A stretch of DNA of 64,000 nt from assembly GCF_014287895.1 (NCBI RefSeq), contig NZ_JACOPP010000011.1, forward strand, positions 1 through 64,000, written 5' to 3'. The stretch's first letter is position 1, and every line of letters begins with the position of its first letter. A model generated the notes under the pieces. It was not told where the DNA came from. It saw only the letters and a list, made by a program, of their open reading frames with translations, and searched no databases. Shown here in pieces: positions 49,761-57,723 of the stretch. The stretch comes from Lawsonibacter hominis (GTDB lineage: Bacteria > Bacillota > Clostridia > Oscillospirales > Oscillospiraceae). The position numbers and the translations under genes were made by a program.

Positions 49761-50128
49761 ATTTCTTCGATGGTATCCCGGCGATAGCCGCACAGCCGTT
49801 CTACCGCCCGGCTGATGTCCTCGATCTCTCCGGCCAGCAGCATGGCCTTCACGGTCTCCGCCGGGGTGGCTCCGCCGAACCGCTCCGCCAGCCGCCGGTC
49901 CTTAAAGTCCGGTTCCACCACTCCGGCCAGAAGGATATGCACGTTCAGGTCGGTGCTGTTGGTCTCCTTCAGTTCGCTGACCCGCCCATACGGCAGGCCC
50001 CGCAGGGTAAAGATCACATCCTCCCCGCAGGCCTCGCTCAGGCGCTTGATCCGATACTTTCGCGTGGGCAGCTGCTTCTGGACGTTCGGTACCTCCGGCC
50101 GCAGCAGCAGCTCCAGAAGTTCGCTCAT
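49748..50128 (-). CDS. xkdN: Tail assembly chaperone (XkdN-like)
   Basis: A 126-residue XkdN-type chaperone: VQKQLPTRKYRIKRLSEACG, then FTLRGLPYGRVSEL and a helical C-terminus ending DTIEEIKNE. The last codons are ATA AAA AAC GAA TAG, so translation can slip at AAA AAC into the -1 frame. These proteins coat the tape measure during tail building. GGAGAAG lies ahead of the ATG. It lies between the tube and tape measure genes, the standard place. Confidence 0.9.
   Translation of the reverse strand: MSELLELLLRPEVPNVQKQLPTRKYRIKRLSEACGEDVIFTLRGLPYGRVSELKETNSTDLNVHILLAGVVEPDFKDRRLAERFGGATPAETVKAMLLAGEIEDISRAVERLCGYRRDTIEEIKNE
49754..49760 (-). other. Programmed -1 frameshift site A AAA AAC
   Basis: The heptamer A AAA AAC is in the correct phase of the chaperone gene, two codons before its stop. 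The -1 frame is open on both sides of the site. This is one of the most efficient bacterial slippery sequences. Confidence 0.85.
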
Positions 50129-50173
50129 AAGCTTCTCCTTTCCGGGACGCAGGACGCCCCCGCTCTGTCGTGC

Positions 50174-50201
50174 TTGACAAAGCGGGGGCGTCTGATATAA
50201 T
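50174..50201 (+). promoter_or_regulatory. Promoter of the antisense RNA
   Basis: TTGACA (50174-50179), 16-bp spacer, perfect TATAAT (50196-50201), running opposite to the prophage late genes. It lies partly within a GACGCCCCCGCT hairpin. Confidence 0.75.
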
Positions 50202-50207
50202 AACCAT

Positions 50208-50300
50208 ACAGGGGCGCTGCGACAAGCGGTCAGCCCAAGTTCAGCTTAACAGGAAAGCCCTGAGAAACCGTCACTTGGCAGAGTGGCGGTTTCTGCTTTT
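50208..50300 (+). ncRNA. Candidate antisense RNA of a type I toxin-antitoxin-like locus
   Basis: Expected transcript from the strong plus-strand promoter. It contains no ORF of note and runs to a 12-bp hairpin (50263-50274 with 50283-50294) followed by GCTTTT, a plausible terminator. It overlaps the 3' part of the 25-codon ORF on the other strand and could pair with its message. Boundaries are inferred. Confidence 0.55.
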
Positions 50301-50348
50301 CACAATAATCGTAACCGTGAAGGCCCCGATATGTAATGTGATCCGCAT
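50271..50348 (-). CDS. 25-residue hydrophobic-core peptide, putative type I toxin
   Basis: ATG with GGGGGTGAGG immediately upstream. The peptide reads MRITLHIGAFTVTIIVKS and then a basic RNRHSAK tail. A short hydrophobic stretch with a basic C-terminus resembles small membrane-active peptides, and I recall similar (I)TIIVK...NRHSAK peptides in Firmicutes genomes. Its end lies under the antisense RNA. It sits between the tube and chaperone genes, where no phage structural gene is expected. The toxin role is inferred from this layout. Confidence 0.6.
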   Translation of the reverse strand: MRITLHIGAFTVTIIVKSRNRHSAK

Positions 50349-50483
50349 GGCCTCACCCCCTTCCGGAGGTCGTGGCCAACCGCCTGTCCGTTTGTGCAGC
50401 GCCAGTGTCATCATACCCGATGCGCCGCGTTTTGTCAAACCATGCCTTCCGTCGCTCCCATCGCGGGGAGCGTGGATGGAAAT

Positions 50484-50912
50484 TCAGGTTCCGATCATAT
50501 CCAGGAACTCGTAATCGGTAAAGGTGAAGGGAGACTCGACCTTGCCCGGGCTTTTGGCCTCCCAGTCCGCCAGCGTGAGGTCGTTAAACGAAACGTTCTT
50601 CAGCACTACCCGCTCAGCTCCATAGGCGTCCGGATCGTTGAGCTTGGAGATGACCGTAAAGCGGATATCCCGCCCGTTGCGGATATACTGCCCGATCACC
50701 TGCGCCATGCGGGAGTTGACCTTGTGCATCCGCAGGGAGCCCGTGCAGTCGATGCCGGTCACCTTTTTGTCGCTGGCCATCTGCCCGCACAGTGCGATAT
50801 CCTCTTTGTTGAAACCGACCTTGGCCTGAAGGCCGTAACACTCGCTCACCTTGTCGCTGTCCAGCCACACCTCGCCCCAGGTGCCGGAAATAACCCGCTT
50901 TGCAGAATCCAT
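50484..50912 (-). CDS. xkdM: Tail tube protein (XkdM-like, DUF2001)
   Basis: A 142-residue tube protein: RVISGTWGEVWLDSDKV, CTGSLRMHKVNSRM, and a C-terminal ESPFTFTDYEFLD. XkdM-type proteins stack as hexamers to form the inner tube of contractile tails. Follows the sheath gene by 12 bp. Confidence 0.92.
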   Translation of the reverse strand: MDSAKRVISGTWGEVWLDSDKVSECYGLQAKVGFNKEDIALCGQMASDKKVTGIDCTGSLRMHKVNSRMAQVIGQYIRNGRDIRFTVISKLNDPDAYGAERVVLKNVSFNDLTLADWEAKSPGKVESPFTFTDYEFLDMIGT

Positions 50913-50924
50913 GCCGTGCCCTCC

Positions 50925-51992
50925 TTAAATGACGACCTTCAGGTCGATGTCCTCGATGGCGTCCAGTATCTTGACCGCGGCGGCCAGAAAGACCCTTTCC
51001 GCCGTATTGGCCTGCTTGATCTCCTGCTCCGTCATGGCCGATGTGTCTGTCCCCACGCTCTGGAGATACGCCTCCTGGGCCTCCAGGTCGATGCCCGTGC
51101 GGGAGGCGTCCGCCTGCAGGATGCCTCCGAGCTCCAGGGTCCGGAAATACCCGCTGATGGCCGTGATGAGCAGGCACTTATTGTCGTAGCTGTTGGCGTA
51201 CTTGCCGATATAGCTGTCCTGGGCCGTCATGCGGATATCCGCCTGCATCATATCCATGGCTTCTACCAGTTTGATCTTCCGGTAGGCCGCTCCCTTGTCC
51301 TGGGTGGTGGTCTGGAGGCTGTTCACGCCCCGGCCGACTTTGATCTTCGCGCCATCGTGGAACAGGATAAATTCGCCGCCGTCGATGGCCTCGTCCATCT
51401 CCGCTTCCGTCAGCCTGGTCACGTCGGACACCTCCGGCAGTGTGGCGTAAGTACAGCTGATGGTGATCGGAGTTCCCGCGATCAGCCCGGCGATCCGGGA
51501 ACAATACTGACCGGCGGTAAAGGTCGTGGCGCCTGCCACGATCCCGCCGGTTGTGAAGTTGATGACAGCCTCGCTGTCTGCGGCCGTATTGGGCAGAACC
51601 GCCTTACAGACGGCGTGGTCGTTGAGCCTGCGGCTTTTGATCCATGCCACGACTGCGGTACACTGCTCCTCGGTGATATCGGGCGGCCCCGCCAGATAAT
51701 CGAATACCTGGGTGGCCAGATAATCCAGCGCATCGGTCAGCGCCTCCGCCGCAGCGGGCAGTACATAGACGATGACCTTTCTGGGCGGATTGACATAGCC
51801 CAGGAACGCGCGCTGAAGATAGGCCTGATTGGCTGCTCCAAGCGTTGTCGGGATCTGTGTCGCGTTGGTCAGGATATGCGCCCCGTTTCCTTTGCTGTCC
51901 TTGATAATCAGCGCCACTATGCCCTTCTCGCTGCGCTGGATCGCTGTAATGGCCGTGTTCTGGAACGAAATATTGATATTAGGCAGTCCCAT
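50925..51992 (-). CDS. xkdK: Tail sheath protein (XkdK-like)
   Basis: A 355-residue contractile sheath subunit: MGLPNINISFQNTAITAIQR start, a central AYRKIKLVEAMDMMQADIRM and a C-terminal TAERVFLAAAVKILDAIEDID. Its presence defines the phage as a myovirus. ATG at 51992 follows GGAGGTATTGCAG. Overlaps the upstream gene by 14 bp. Confidence 0.93.
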   Translation of the reverse strand: MGLPNINISFQNTAITAIQRSEKGIVALIIKDSKGNGAHILTNATQIPTTLGAANQAYLQRAFLGYVNPPRKVIVYVLPAAAEALTDALDYLATQVFDYLAGPPDITEEQCTAVVAWIKSRRLNDHAVCKAVLPNTAADSEAVINFTTGGIVAGATTFTAGQYCSRIAGLIAGTPITISCTYATLPEVSDVTRLTEAEMDEAIDGGEFILFHDGAKIKVGRGVNSLQTTTQDKGAAYRKIKLVEAMDMMQADIRMTAQDSYIGKYANSYDNKCLLITAISGYFRTLELGGILQADASRTGIDLEAQEAYLQSVGTDTSAMTEQEIKQANTAERVFLAAAVKILDAIEDIDLKVVI

Positions 51993-52443
51993 CTGCAATA
52001 CCTCCTGTCAAATTTAGGCTGACCGCGCCCATCGGCGGCCACGTTTCGCCGCCGGGCCGGTCATCCTGGTAGCTCAGCGTGACCGTTATCTCGGCGTAGT
52101 CGTAGTGGTACTCGCCTTTGTTGCCCGCCACGTGCAGCGCGCGGTCCCCGACGCGCAGATAAGCGGCCGCAAACAGCTCCTGTACCAGCATCATCGTACC
52201 GGCCAATGCCGCGACATGGGTGTTATGGTAGCGGTCCACCGTCTCAAACGCGGTCACCACCAGCTGCGTTTTCACGTCCAGCGTATCGCAGCTTGCGTCC
52301 GCCATCTCCACACTCCCCAGGCTGACCAGGAAGGACGGCCGTTCAAAGCCCTCCGGAACCAGATCCCGGTACACCCTGCGTCCCGGGAAACGCTCGCCCA
52401 GCCGCTCCTCCAGTGCGGCCAATATCGTGTTGGGGTTAAGCAT
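51979..52443 (-). CDS. Tail terminator-like phage protein (DUF6838 type)
   Basis: A 154-residue protein: LAALEERLGERFPGRRVYRDLVPEGF, then RPSFLVSLG and YDYAEITVTLSYQD. It lies between the HK97-gp10-like and sheath genes, the slot of the tail terminator. The family name is recalled from similar phages. Confidence 0.75.
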   Translation of the reverse strand: MLNPNTILAALEERLGERFPGRRVYRDLVPEGFERPSFLVSLGSVEMADASCDTLDVKTQLVVTAFETVDRYHNTHVAALAGTMMLVQELFAAAYLRVGDRALHVAGNKGEYHYDYAEITVTLSYQDDRPGGETWPPMGAVSLNLTGGIADGTA

Positions 52444-52452
52444 ACGCGCCTC

Positions 52453-52974
52453 CTAGTAGTCGATTTCATCCGCGAGGCGGCTCAGCACCTTGTCCGCTGC
52501 CCGCCGTGCGTGTTCCCATGCCTTCAGCTTGGTCCAGCTGTAGAATAGATGGCCCTTTACATAGGCCCCGCGCCCGCTGACCCCGGCCCCTACGATCCGG
52601 GCCCGATACCGCTTGTCCTTCCCCGAAGGCCTGCGTGCGCCATGGCCCCGTTCCAGCCATCGGGTCACCATGCGCCCGGAAACGGTTTTCCCCTTCCAGG
52701 TCTTGCGTTTCCCGAACCGGTCATGAAACGGCATGGCCTCCGCCCGGATCGCCGCATATCCGCCTTTGCTGCCCAGCGCCAGGCGCTGGCTGTTCCGTAC
52801 ATGGCAGAATAGGTCGTCCACGCCCTGGGAGAGGATATTGGCGTCCAGATCCCGCCGGACCGCCGCGCCCATCTCGGCAACTGCGGCCTGACGGGCCGCA
52901 GGAAACACGTCGAACAGAGCATCCCAGTGCCGCCGGAACTGATCCAGCTCTTTGGTATCCACCCACGTCTTCAC
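52453..52974 (-). CDS. HK97 gp10-like head-tail protein
   Basis: A 173-residue protein resembling HK97 gp10: an N-terminal helix (FRRHWDALFDVFPAARQAAV), a basic middle (KRKTWKGKTVSGRMVTRWLE), and a C-terminal helix with ARRAADKVLSRL. Members join the neck to the tail. Its start abuts the stop of the upstream gene. Confidence 0.8.
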   Translation of the reverse strand: MKTWVDTKELDQFRRHWDALFDVFPAARQAAVAEMGAAVRRDLDANILSQGVDDLFCHVRNSQRLALGSKGGYAAIRAEAMPFHDRFGKRKTWKGKTVSGRMVTRWLERGHGARRPSGKDKRYRARIVGAGVSGRGAYVKGHLFYSWTKLKAWEHARRAADKVLSRLADEIDY

Positions 52975-53537
52975 TACAGGTCCCTCTTCCGCACGATCTC
53001 ATATTCGTTTTTGAACGGGTCCAGCGTATGGGCGGTCAGCACTTCATAGGGCTCTGCCGCCACATCCACCAACCCGCCCGGCGTCAGTTCGATGGCTTTC
53101 GGCGTCACCAGCACGTAGCAAAGCGTATTGACGGACATGGGTTCGTCTCGCTCATGCCGCAGATACTTTTCCGTCAGCACGCCCGGAAAGACCGGTCCAT
53201 CCGTGCCCCGGTGGACGTTTCCCTGGCACTCAACCAGTTCGACCAACGCAGCCTTCCCGCTCATCCAGCCCCGTTTTCCGTCGGTCAGACTGGTCAGGAA
53301 CAGGTGCCGCCCCCGCCACCGCAGGGCATTGTGGAGCGTGATGGGCTGCCTGCGCAGCACCAGGCTGGCGTCTCTGGCCCCAATGCCCACCTGCGAAAAC
53401 AGGTTGGTCCTCTCCCCCAGTTCCACGCCCGCGCTGGTGGTACGCTGCACCTCCCAGCTCCATACGTGGTCCGTTTGGACAATCCGGAGCACCTCGACCC
53501 GCTCCCGCAGCTCCGCCGCGCGCTGGTGCATCGCCAT
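52974..53537 (-). CDS. Head closure-type phage protein
   Basis: A 187-residue beta-rich protein opening with a helix (HQRAAELRERVEVLRIVQTD) and containing HNALRWRGRHLFLTSLTDGKR. Position between the connector and gp10-like genes, and the barrel-like pattern, fit SPP1 gp16-like stopper proteins. Assigned mainly from gene order. Confidence 0.65.
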   Translation of the reverse strand: MAMHQRAAELRERVEVLRIVQTDHVWSWEVQRTTSAGVELGERTNLFSQVGIGARDASLVLRRQPITLHNALRWRGRHLFLTSLTDGKRGWMSGKAALVELVECQGNVHRGTDGPVFPGVLTEKYLRHERDEPMSVNTLCYVLVTPKAIELTPGGLVDVAAEPYEVLTAHTLDPFKNEYEIVRKRDL

Positions 53538-53540
53538 CTC

Positions 53541-53873
53541 CTACCCTCCCGCGGAGCCGGCGTCCGATCGGGACGCCGGCTCAGAGAATTTCAGCTGATT
53601 CAGCCGTCGCCGGAACATGGGGTTCTCGGTCAGGAGCGTCCCGCCGACGGACAGCTCCGGCAGATCCAGCGAATCCAGCACCAGGGCGTTGACACACAGG
53701 TCGTAGGACTCCCGGCGCAGACTGCCCTCCTCGGGCTCGGAGATCCCGGCCCCCTCCAGGTACGCCACCGCGCCCGGATAGAGGTCCCGGATCTTCGTCA
53801 CCCGGTGCTCATCGGCCGGATCCACCTCGCAATACCGCAGCAGCCTGTCCAGCCGCTCATCCGTCAGGGCCAT
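53541..53873 (-). CDS. Head-tail connector (gp6-like)
   Basis: A 110-residue helical protein: DERLDRLLRYCEVDPADE, then LRRESYDLCVNALVLDSLD, and the C-terminal NPMFRRRLNQLKF. Matches the gp6/gp15-like adaptor that binds the portal. Confidence 0.85.
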   Translation of the reverse strand: MALTDERLDRLLRYCEVDPADEHRVTKIRDLYPGAVAYLEGAGISEPEEGSLRRESYDLCVNALVLDSLDLPELSVGGTLLTENPMFRRRLNQLKFSEPASRSDAGSAGG

Positions 53874-53874
53874 A

Positions 53875-54285
53875 TTAAACCACTAGGCTCCAGCCGTTGG
53901 CCGCAGGCAGATAGAGCCCGGAGGCGACCGCCGCCACGCCGCAGACCACCCCGTCCGCCGCGTCATGACGGAACTTAACAGCTACATACCGCCCATTGAG
54001 GGCGCTCACCTTGTACGTCACCACCGCAAGCTGGGGGGCGGTGCCCACGCCGTCGGTGAAGGTAGCCTTGCCGATCTCCTCCGCTCCAGCCCCGCCGCTG
54101 TCGCCGGAGGCCAGCAGGGAGACCGTCAGTCCCTTACCCTTGCCCAGGGCAGCGGCAGACACCAGGAACACAATCTCCTCCACCCCGGACACATCCACAT
54201 AGGCGGTCGTCTTGTCGGTGGAGGCCGCCACGCTCTGGGGGGCCAGGACGTTCTGAAACGCCAGTGCTTCCGAAATACGCTTCAT
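53875..54285 (-). CDS. Possible head decoration protein, 136 residues
   Basis: A beta-rich, Gly/Ala/Val-rich protein (VEEIVFLVSAAALGKGKGLTV, YVAVKFRHDAADG) lying directly after the capsid gene. Place and composition fit a head decoration or head fibre protein, but no family is recognised. Confidence 0.65.
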   Translation of the reverse strand: MKRISEALAFQNVLAPQSVAASTDKTTAYVDVSGVEEIVFLVSAAALGKGKGLTVSLLASGDSGGAGAEEIGKATFTDGVGTAPQLAVVTYKVSALNGRYVAVKFRHDAADGVVCGVAAVASGLYLPAANGWSLVV

Positions 54286-54299
54286 ACTCTGCTCCTTCC

Positions 54300-55592
54300 T
54301 TACTTGCGGTCCGCCAGCGCCACGAATGGGCTGCGGGCCTTGCTGCTGTTCTTGATGGTCAGCGGCTTGCTCACCTTGGGCATGCCGTTACAGCGGTACA
54401 CCATGCGGAAGCAGTTCTGATCGGTGAGGAACTCCACGTGAATGGACCAGTCCTGCTTGGCGGCGCCCTTGGCCAGCAGAATGTACATGAAGGGGTCCAC
54501 CAGCATGATGTCGCCCTTGGTGCCCAGGGCGGAACAGCTATCCTCAAACAGCACCGGCTTGTTGAGCACCCGCTGGGTGTCGAAGTTGCCCAGGCCGCCC
54601 TCGGGGTTCCACAGGAACTTGGCCGCCTCGCCGCTCTGGATGGACAGGTAGGGGAGCTGCTCCTCCAGGTCGGGGTGCATCAGCCACACCAGGCGGTTGC
54701 GGTTGCGGGGCATGGCCCGGGCCTGTATCTTGATGGCGTTGGCGCCCACGAAGGTTCCCGCCTCCTGGCCGGTCTCCTTAGCCACCTCAATCAGCGCTTT
54801 GGAGTGGAGCAGGCCCAGGGGCTTACCCACGCCGTCTCCAGCGATCACGGCCTCAGTCAGCAGGCGGTCGGCGGCCAGGGTGAAGCCGGTGGAGGCAAAG
54901 CCGGACATGAACGCGGCATCCTGAAGCATCTCGTCGGTGCAATAAAGGAAGCCCATCATCTTCTCCAGGTCCAGTTTCATCTCCTTGAACTGGGGCTTGC
55001 TGGCGGCCACAGCGGCGCCCTCGGCGGCCCAGTACATCTGCACACCGCCGAATACGGACTTGCTCACGTCGGTCTCGTCGGCGCTGATCCAGCGCATGGA
55101 GTTGGCCGCGCTGGAGCAGGTGTAGCGGTCCAGCCGGTTCAGCAGAGGACTCATCTGCACGGCGCTCTCCATGATCGCGGAGGCGAAGTCGGTCTGGATA
55201 GCGAATCCGCCGTCGGCGCCGACGCCCTCGTTGGCGCCCAGCACCGCGTTGTTGACCTGCTGGAGACGCTTGTCCTCGACGTGGTTCTTGCGGAAGTTGT
55301 AGATGGCCGCCAGCTGCTCGCCGATGGAGGCAAAGGGCTTGTCCGCCCCACCATTGCCCGCCTTGTGGGCCTTGGGATCCGTGTGCAGCTCACCGTCATA
55401 GACGGGCTCGGCCGCCTCACGGCTGGCCTTGGCCAGTTTCTCCAGGGTGGAGATCTGACCGTTGATGGCCTCCATCTGGTCGGTGATCTTATTGGCATCC
55501 TCAATCTTGCCGTCCTTCACCAAGCCCTCGGCCTGGGCGAGCAGCTGGCCTTTCCGGGCCCGCAGCTCATTGATCTTTTCCATGTAGTCCAT
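54300..55592 (-). CDS. Major capsid protein (HK97 fold)
   Basis: A 430-residue HK97-type capsid protein. The first 100 or so residues are a coiled-coil delta (scaffold) domain (INELRARKGQLLAQAEGLVK), normally cut off by the phage protease. The mature core has ESAVQMSPLLNRLDRYTC, LLTEAVIAGDGVGKPLGLL and a late FRMVYRCNGMPKVSKPL. Immediately preceded by the protease gene. Confidence 0.93.
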   Translation of the reverse strand: MDYMEKINELRARKGQLLAQAEGLVKDGKIEDANKITDQMEAINGQISTLEKLAKASREAAEPVYDGELHTDPKAHKAGNGGADKPFASIGEQLAAIYNFRKNHVEDKRLQQVNNAVLGANEGVGADGGFAIQTDFASAIMESAVQMSPLLNRLDRYTCSSAANSMRWISADETDVSKSVFGGVQMYWAAEGAAVAASKPQFKEMKLDLEKMMGFLYCTDEMLQDAAFMSGFASTGFTLAADRLLTEAVIAGDGVGKPLGLLHSKALIEVAKETGQEAGTFVGANAIKIQARAMPRNRNRLVWLMHPDLEEQLPYLSIQSGEAAKFLWNPEGGLGNFDTQRVLNKPVLFEDSCSALGTKGDIMLVDPFMYILLAKGAAKQDWSIHVEFLTDQNCFRMVYRCNGMPKVSKPLTIKNSSKARSPFVALADRK

Positions 55593-55611
55593 AGCGATCT
55601 CCTTTCATTGA

Positions 55612-56313
55612 TCAAAAATGTGCAAGCGCTCTGAGTCGGGCCAGGGCGCGGATTGCCGTTTCTTCGGCTGTCCTGGCGGTCCGCTGGGCGGCCAGATGAT
55701 CCTGGTACTGCTGCCGCATGGCAGCCGTCAGGCGAATCCGGCCGCCCGCCGCCGCAACAAAGGCCGCCGGGTCCTCTTCCCCGCCGGGCAGGCCCACCAC
55801 CTCGTCGATGAGTCCGTACTCCTTGGCCTGGGTGGGACTGATCCAGATGTCCTTGTCCATGAGGGAGACCAGTTCCTCCCGGGTCTTGCCGCCGCCCCGG
55901 GCGGTGTAGACCTCCAGGATGCAGTCCCGGGCGTTGCGCAGGGCCTCGGCTGACCGACGCATAGCCCGGTAATCCCCCTCCGCGCCGCCGGCGGGGTTGT
56001 GGTAGCACAAGAGGGCCCCCGGCTCGCTCTGGATCACCTGGCAGCCGGTGGCCGCCAGGGTGGCCGCGCTGGCCCCAAGGCCCTGGAACAGCGCGGTGGT
56101 CTTGCCGGTATACCGCCGCAGCATGGAGCGGATCTCCAGTCCCACGCTCATGTCGCCCCCGGGCGAGTTGATCAGCAGCGTCACCTCTTCGCCGTCCGCC
56201 GCGTCCAGCGCGGCCTGGATGTCCATGGGGGCCGTGATGTCCCTCCATCCCCACCAGCGCAGGATGTCGGCCGAGTCGTTGTCCCACAGCTCGCCTCTCA
56301 GGTTTACATCCAT
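55612..56313 (-). CDS. Head maturation protease (ClpP-like)
   Basis: A 233-residue ClpP-fold serine protease that processes the prohead. Landmarks are LLINSPGGDMSVGLEI, the nucleophile region QGLGASAATLAATG, and the histidine region LLCYHNPAGGAEGDY. It lies between portal and capsid genes, as in many HK97-like heads. Confidence 0.92.
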   Translation of the reverse strand: MDVNLRGELWDNDSADILRWWGWRDITAPMDIQAALDAADGEEVTLLINSPGGDMSVGLEIRSMLRRYTGKTTALFQGLGASAATLAATGCQVIQSEPGALLCYHNPAGGAEGDYRAMRRSAEALRNARDCILEVYTARGGGKTREELVSLMDKDIWISPTQAKEYGLIDEVVGLPGGEEDPAAFVAAAGGRIRLTAAMRQQYQDHLAAQRTARTAEETAIRALARLRALAHF

Positions 56314-57531
56314 CTATTTCTCTCCTTTCAGCACGGCCCCCAGAGAGGCCAGATTCTTGGAAACCAGGAACTCCTGGCCCAGGCCGCCGGGGATGGGTGA
56401 CTTTTCCTCCAGGGCACGGCATTCGTCCGGGTTGTAAATCGTGTTGCGGACCATCCGCTCATAGAATTGGCTGCGGGTCAGGTCGTCACCCCGTAGGAGT
56501 ACCGCCACATTGCCCCGCATGTACCAGCCCTCCCCGTCCCGCTTGTCCGGGGGAATGGCCTTATAGCCGTCCTCCTGCTCCCACTGCACCACATAGGGCA
56601 GCAGGGTGTCGGTGACGTAGTTCTGCCGCTGCTGGGCGTTGGAGTCATAGCTCTCCTTGCCGGTCTGCAGCATGTGCTTTGGGATACCGGTAAACCGGGC
56701 GATCTCCTCCACCGTGAATGCGCGGCTCTCAATATACTGGGCGTCGCTCTGGGAGAGGCCCAGGGGGGTGAACTTCATGCCGTGGTCCAGTACCGCCACC
56801 GCGAAGGCGTCGTCGGAGGCGTAGCCGCGAAACTCGTCCTTCAGCTTCTGCCGGGTGGCCGGCTTGGCGTCGGTGTCCACCTCCAGCACACCGGAAAGGC
56901 GGGCCCCGTTCTGGTAGAATTTCCGCTCGTACCGCTGTGCCATGGCGTCCATAGCGATGGTCTCCCTAGCCAGGTCCAACAGTCCCCTCCCCCGGGTGCC
57001 GTCATAGGTCTCGAAAAACAGGAAGGAGAGCTCATATGGGGCAAAGGTGCGCTGCCAGCCATCCACGTTGTAGTCGTACCAGTAATGCCCGCTCTCCCGG
57101 TCCTTGCGGATGGAGCAGCACTCCGTGGGCAGAGGGATGCGGGCCACCAGGCGCCCGTCCCCATCCCGGCGGTTCCAGCAGGTGCCGAAGCCATACCAGA
57201 AAGCGTTGGACATGATGAGCTTCTGGCACAGGAAGGGGGACATGCGCTCGTTGGGCCGCACCTTCAGCAGCCGGTCCAGCGCCGGGTCATGCACCGCCTT
57301 CCGGGCGTCCCCGTCCTTGGTGTAGGTGGCGAATGGAATCAGCCCGAAGGAGTTGCTGAGGATGCGGTGGGCAGCCGCCACCGGGGAGAGCCGCTCCGCG
57401 GTCCCCTGGCCCGTTTCCACGTCTTCCCCGGACAGGAACAGGTCCTTTAAGAACTGCCCTAGCTCCTCCGTGGAGAGCGTCCGCGTCTCAATCGACGCCC
57501 TTGGGCCGTTGATTGCCCGGTCAAAGATCAT
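56314..57531 (-). CDS. Phage portal protein (HK97 family)
   Basis: A 405-residue portal: a stem/wing region with RAFTVEEIARFTGIPKHMLQ and a C-terminal FYERMVRNTIYNPDECRALE. It forms the dodecameric DNA channel and docks the terminase. The ATG at 57531 overlaps the small membrane protein gene by 4 bp; the longer frame to 57585 is rejected. Stops one base before the protease start. Confidence 0.93.
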   Translation of the reverse strand: MIFDRAINGPRASIETRTLSTEELGQFLKDLFLSGEDVETGQGTAERLSPVAAAHRILSNSFGLIPFATYTKDGDARKAVHDPALDRLLKVRPNERMSPFLCQKLIMSNAFWYGFGTCWNRRDGDGRLVARIPLPTECCSIRKDRESGHYWYDYNVDGWQRTFAPYELSFLFFETYDGTRGRGLLDLARETIAMDAMAQRYERKFYQNGARLSGVLEVDTDAKPATRQKLKDEFRGYASDDAFAVAVLDHGMKFTPLGLSQSDAQYIESRAFTVEEIARFTGIPKHMLQTGKESYDSNAQQRQNYVTDTLLPYVVQWEQEDGYKAIPPDKRDGEGWYMRGNVAVLLRGDDLTRSQFYERMVRNTIYNPDECRALEEKSPIPGGLGQEFLVSKNLASLGAVLKGEK

Positions 57532-57722
57532 CGTTTTCCCCCTCTCCGCGCCCTGGCGATGACCACTGCGTAGGCTACCAGGCACCCGCCGGCCACCAGC
57601 AGTGCAGCCGGGCGGCCGCCCAGCTCCCAGGCCGCCCGCACAAAGCAGGCTCCGCCGGCCAGGAGCAGCAGATCGTCCAGGTAGAGCGCCAGCCTCCGCC
57701 CGGCCGCCTTCAGATGTTTCAT
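57528..57722 (-). CDS. Small membrane protein between TerL and portal
   Basis: A 64-residue protein with a basic N-terminus and one long or two short hydrophobic helices (LYLDDLLLLAGGACFVRAAW, then PAALLVAGGCLVAYAVV). Similar tiny membrane proteins often sit between terminase and portal genes in Firmicutes phages; function unknown. ATG at 57722, one base past the terminase stop. Confidence 0.7.
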   Translation of the reverse strand: MKHLKAAGRRLALYLDDLLLLAGGACFVRAAWELGGRPAALLVAGGCLVAYAVVIARARRGGKR

Positions 57723-57723
57723 C

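Noticed and set aside
49593..49793. Independent 66-residue phage gene behind the chaperone
   Set aside because: Its start region lies inside the chaperone gene without a ribosome binding site. The slippery heptamer explains the frame better as a -1 extension.
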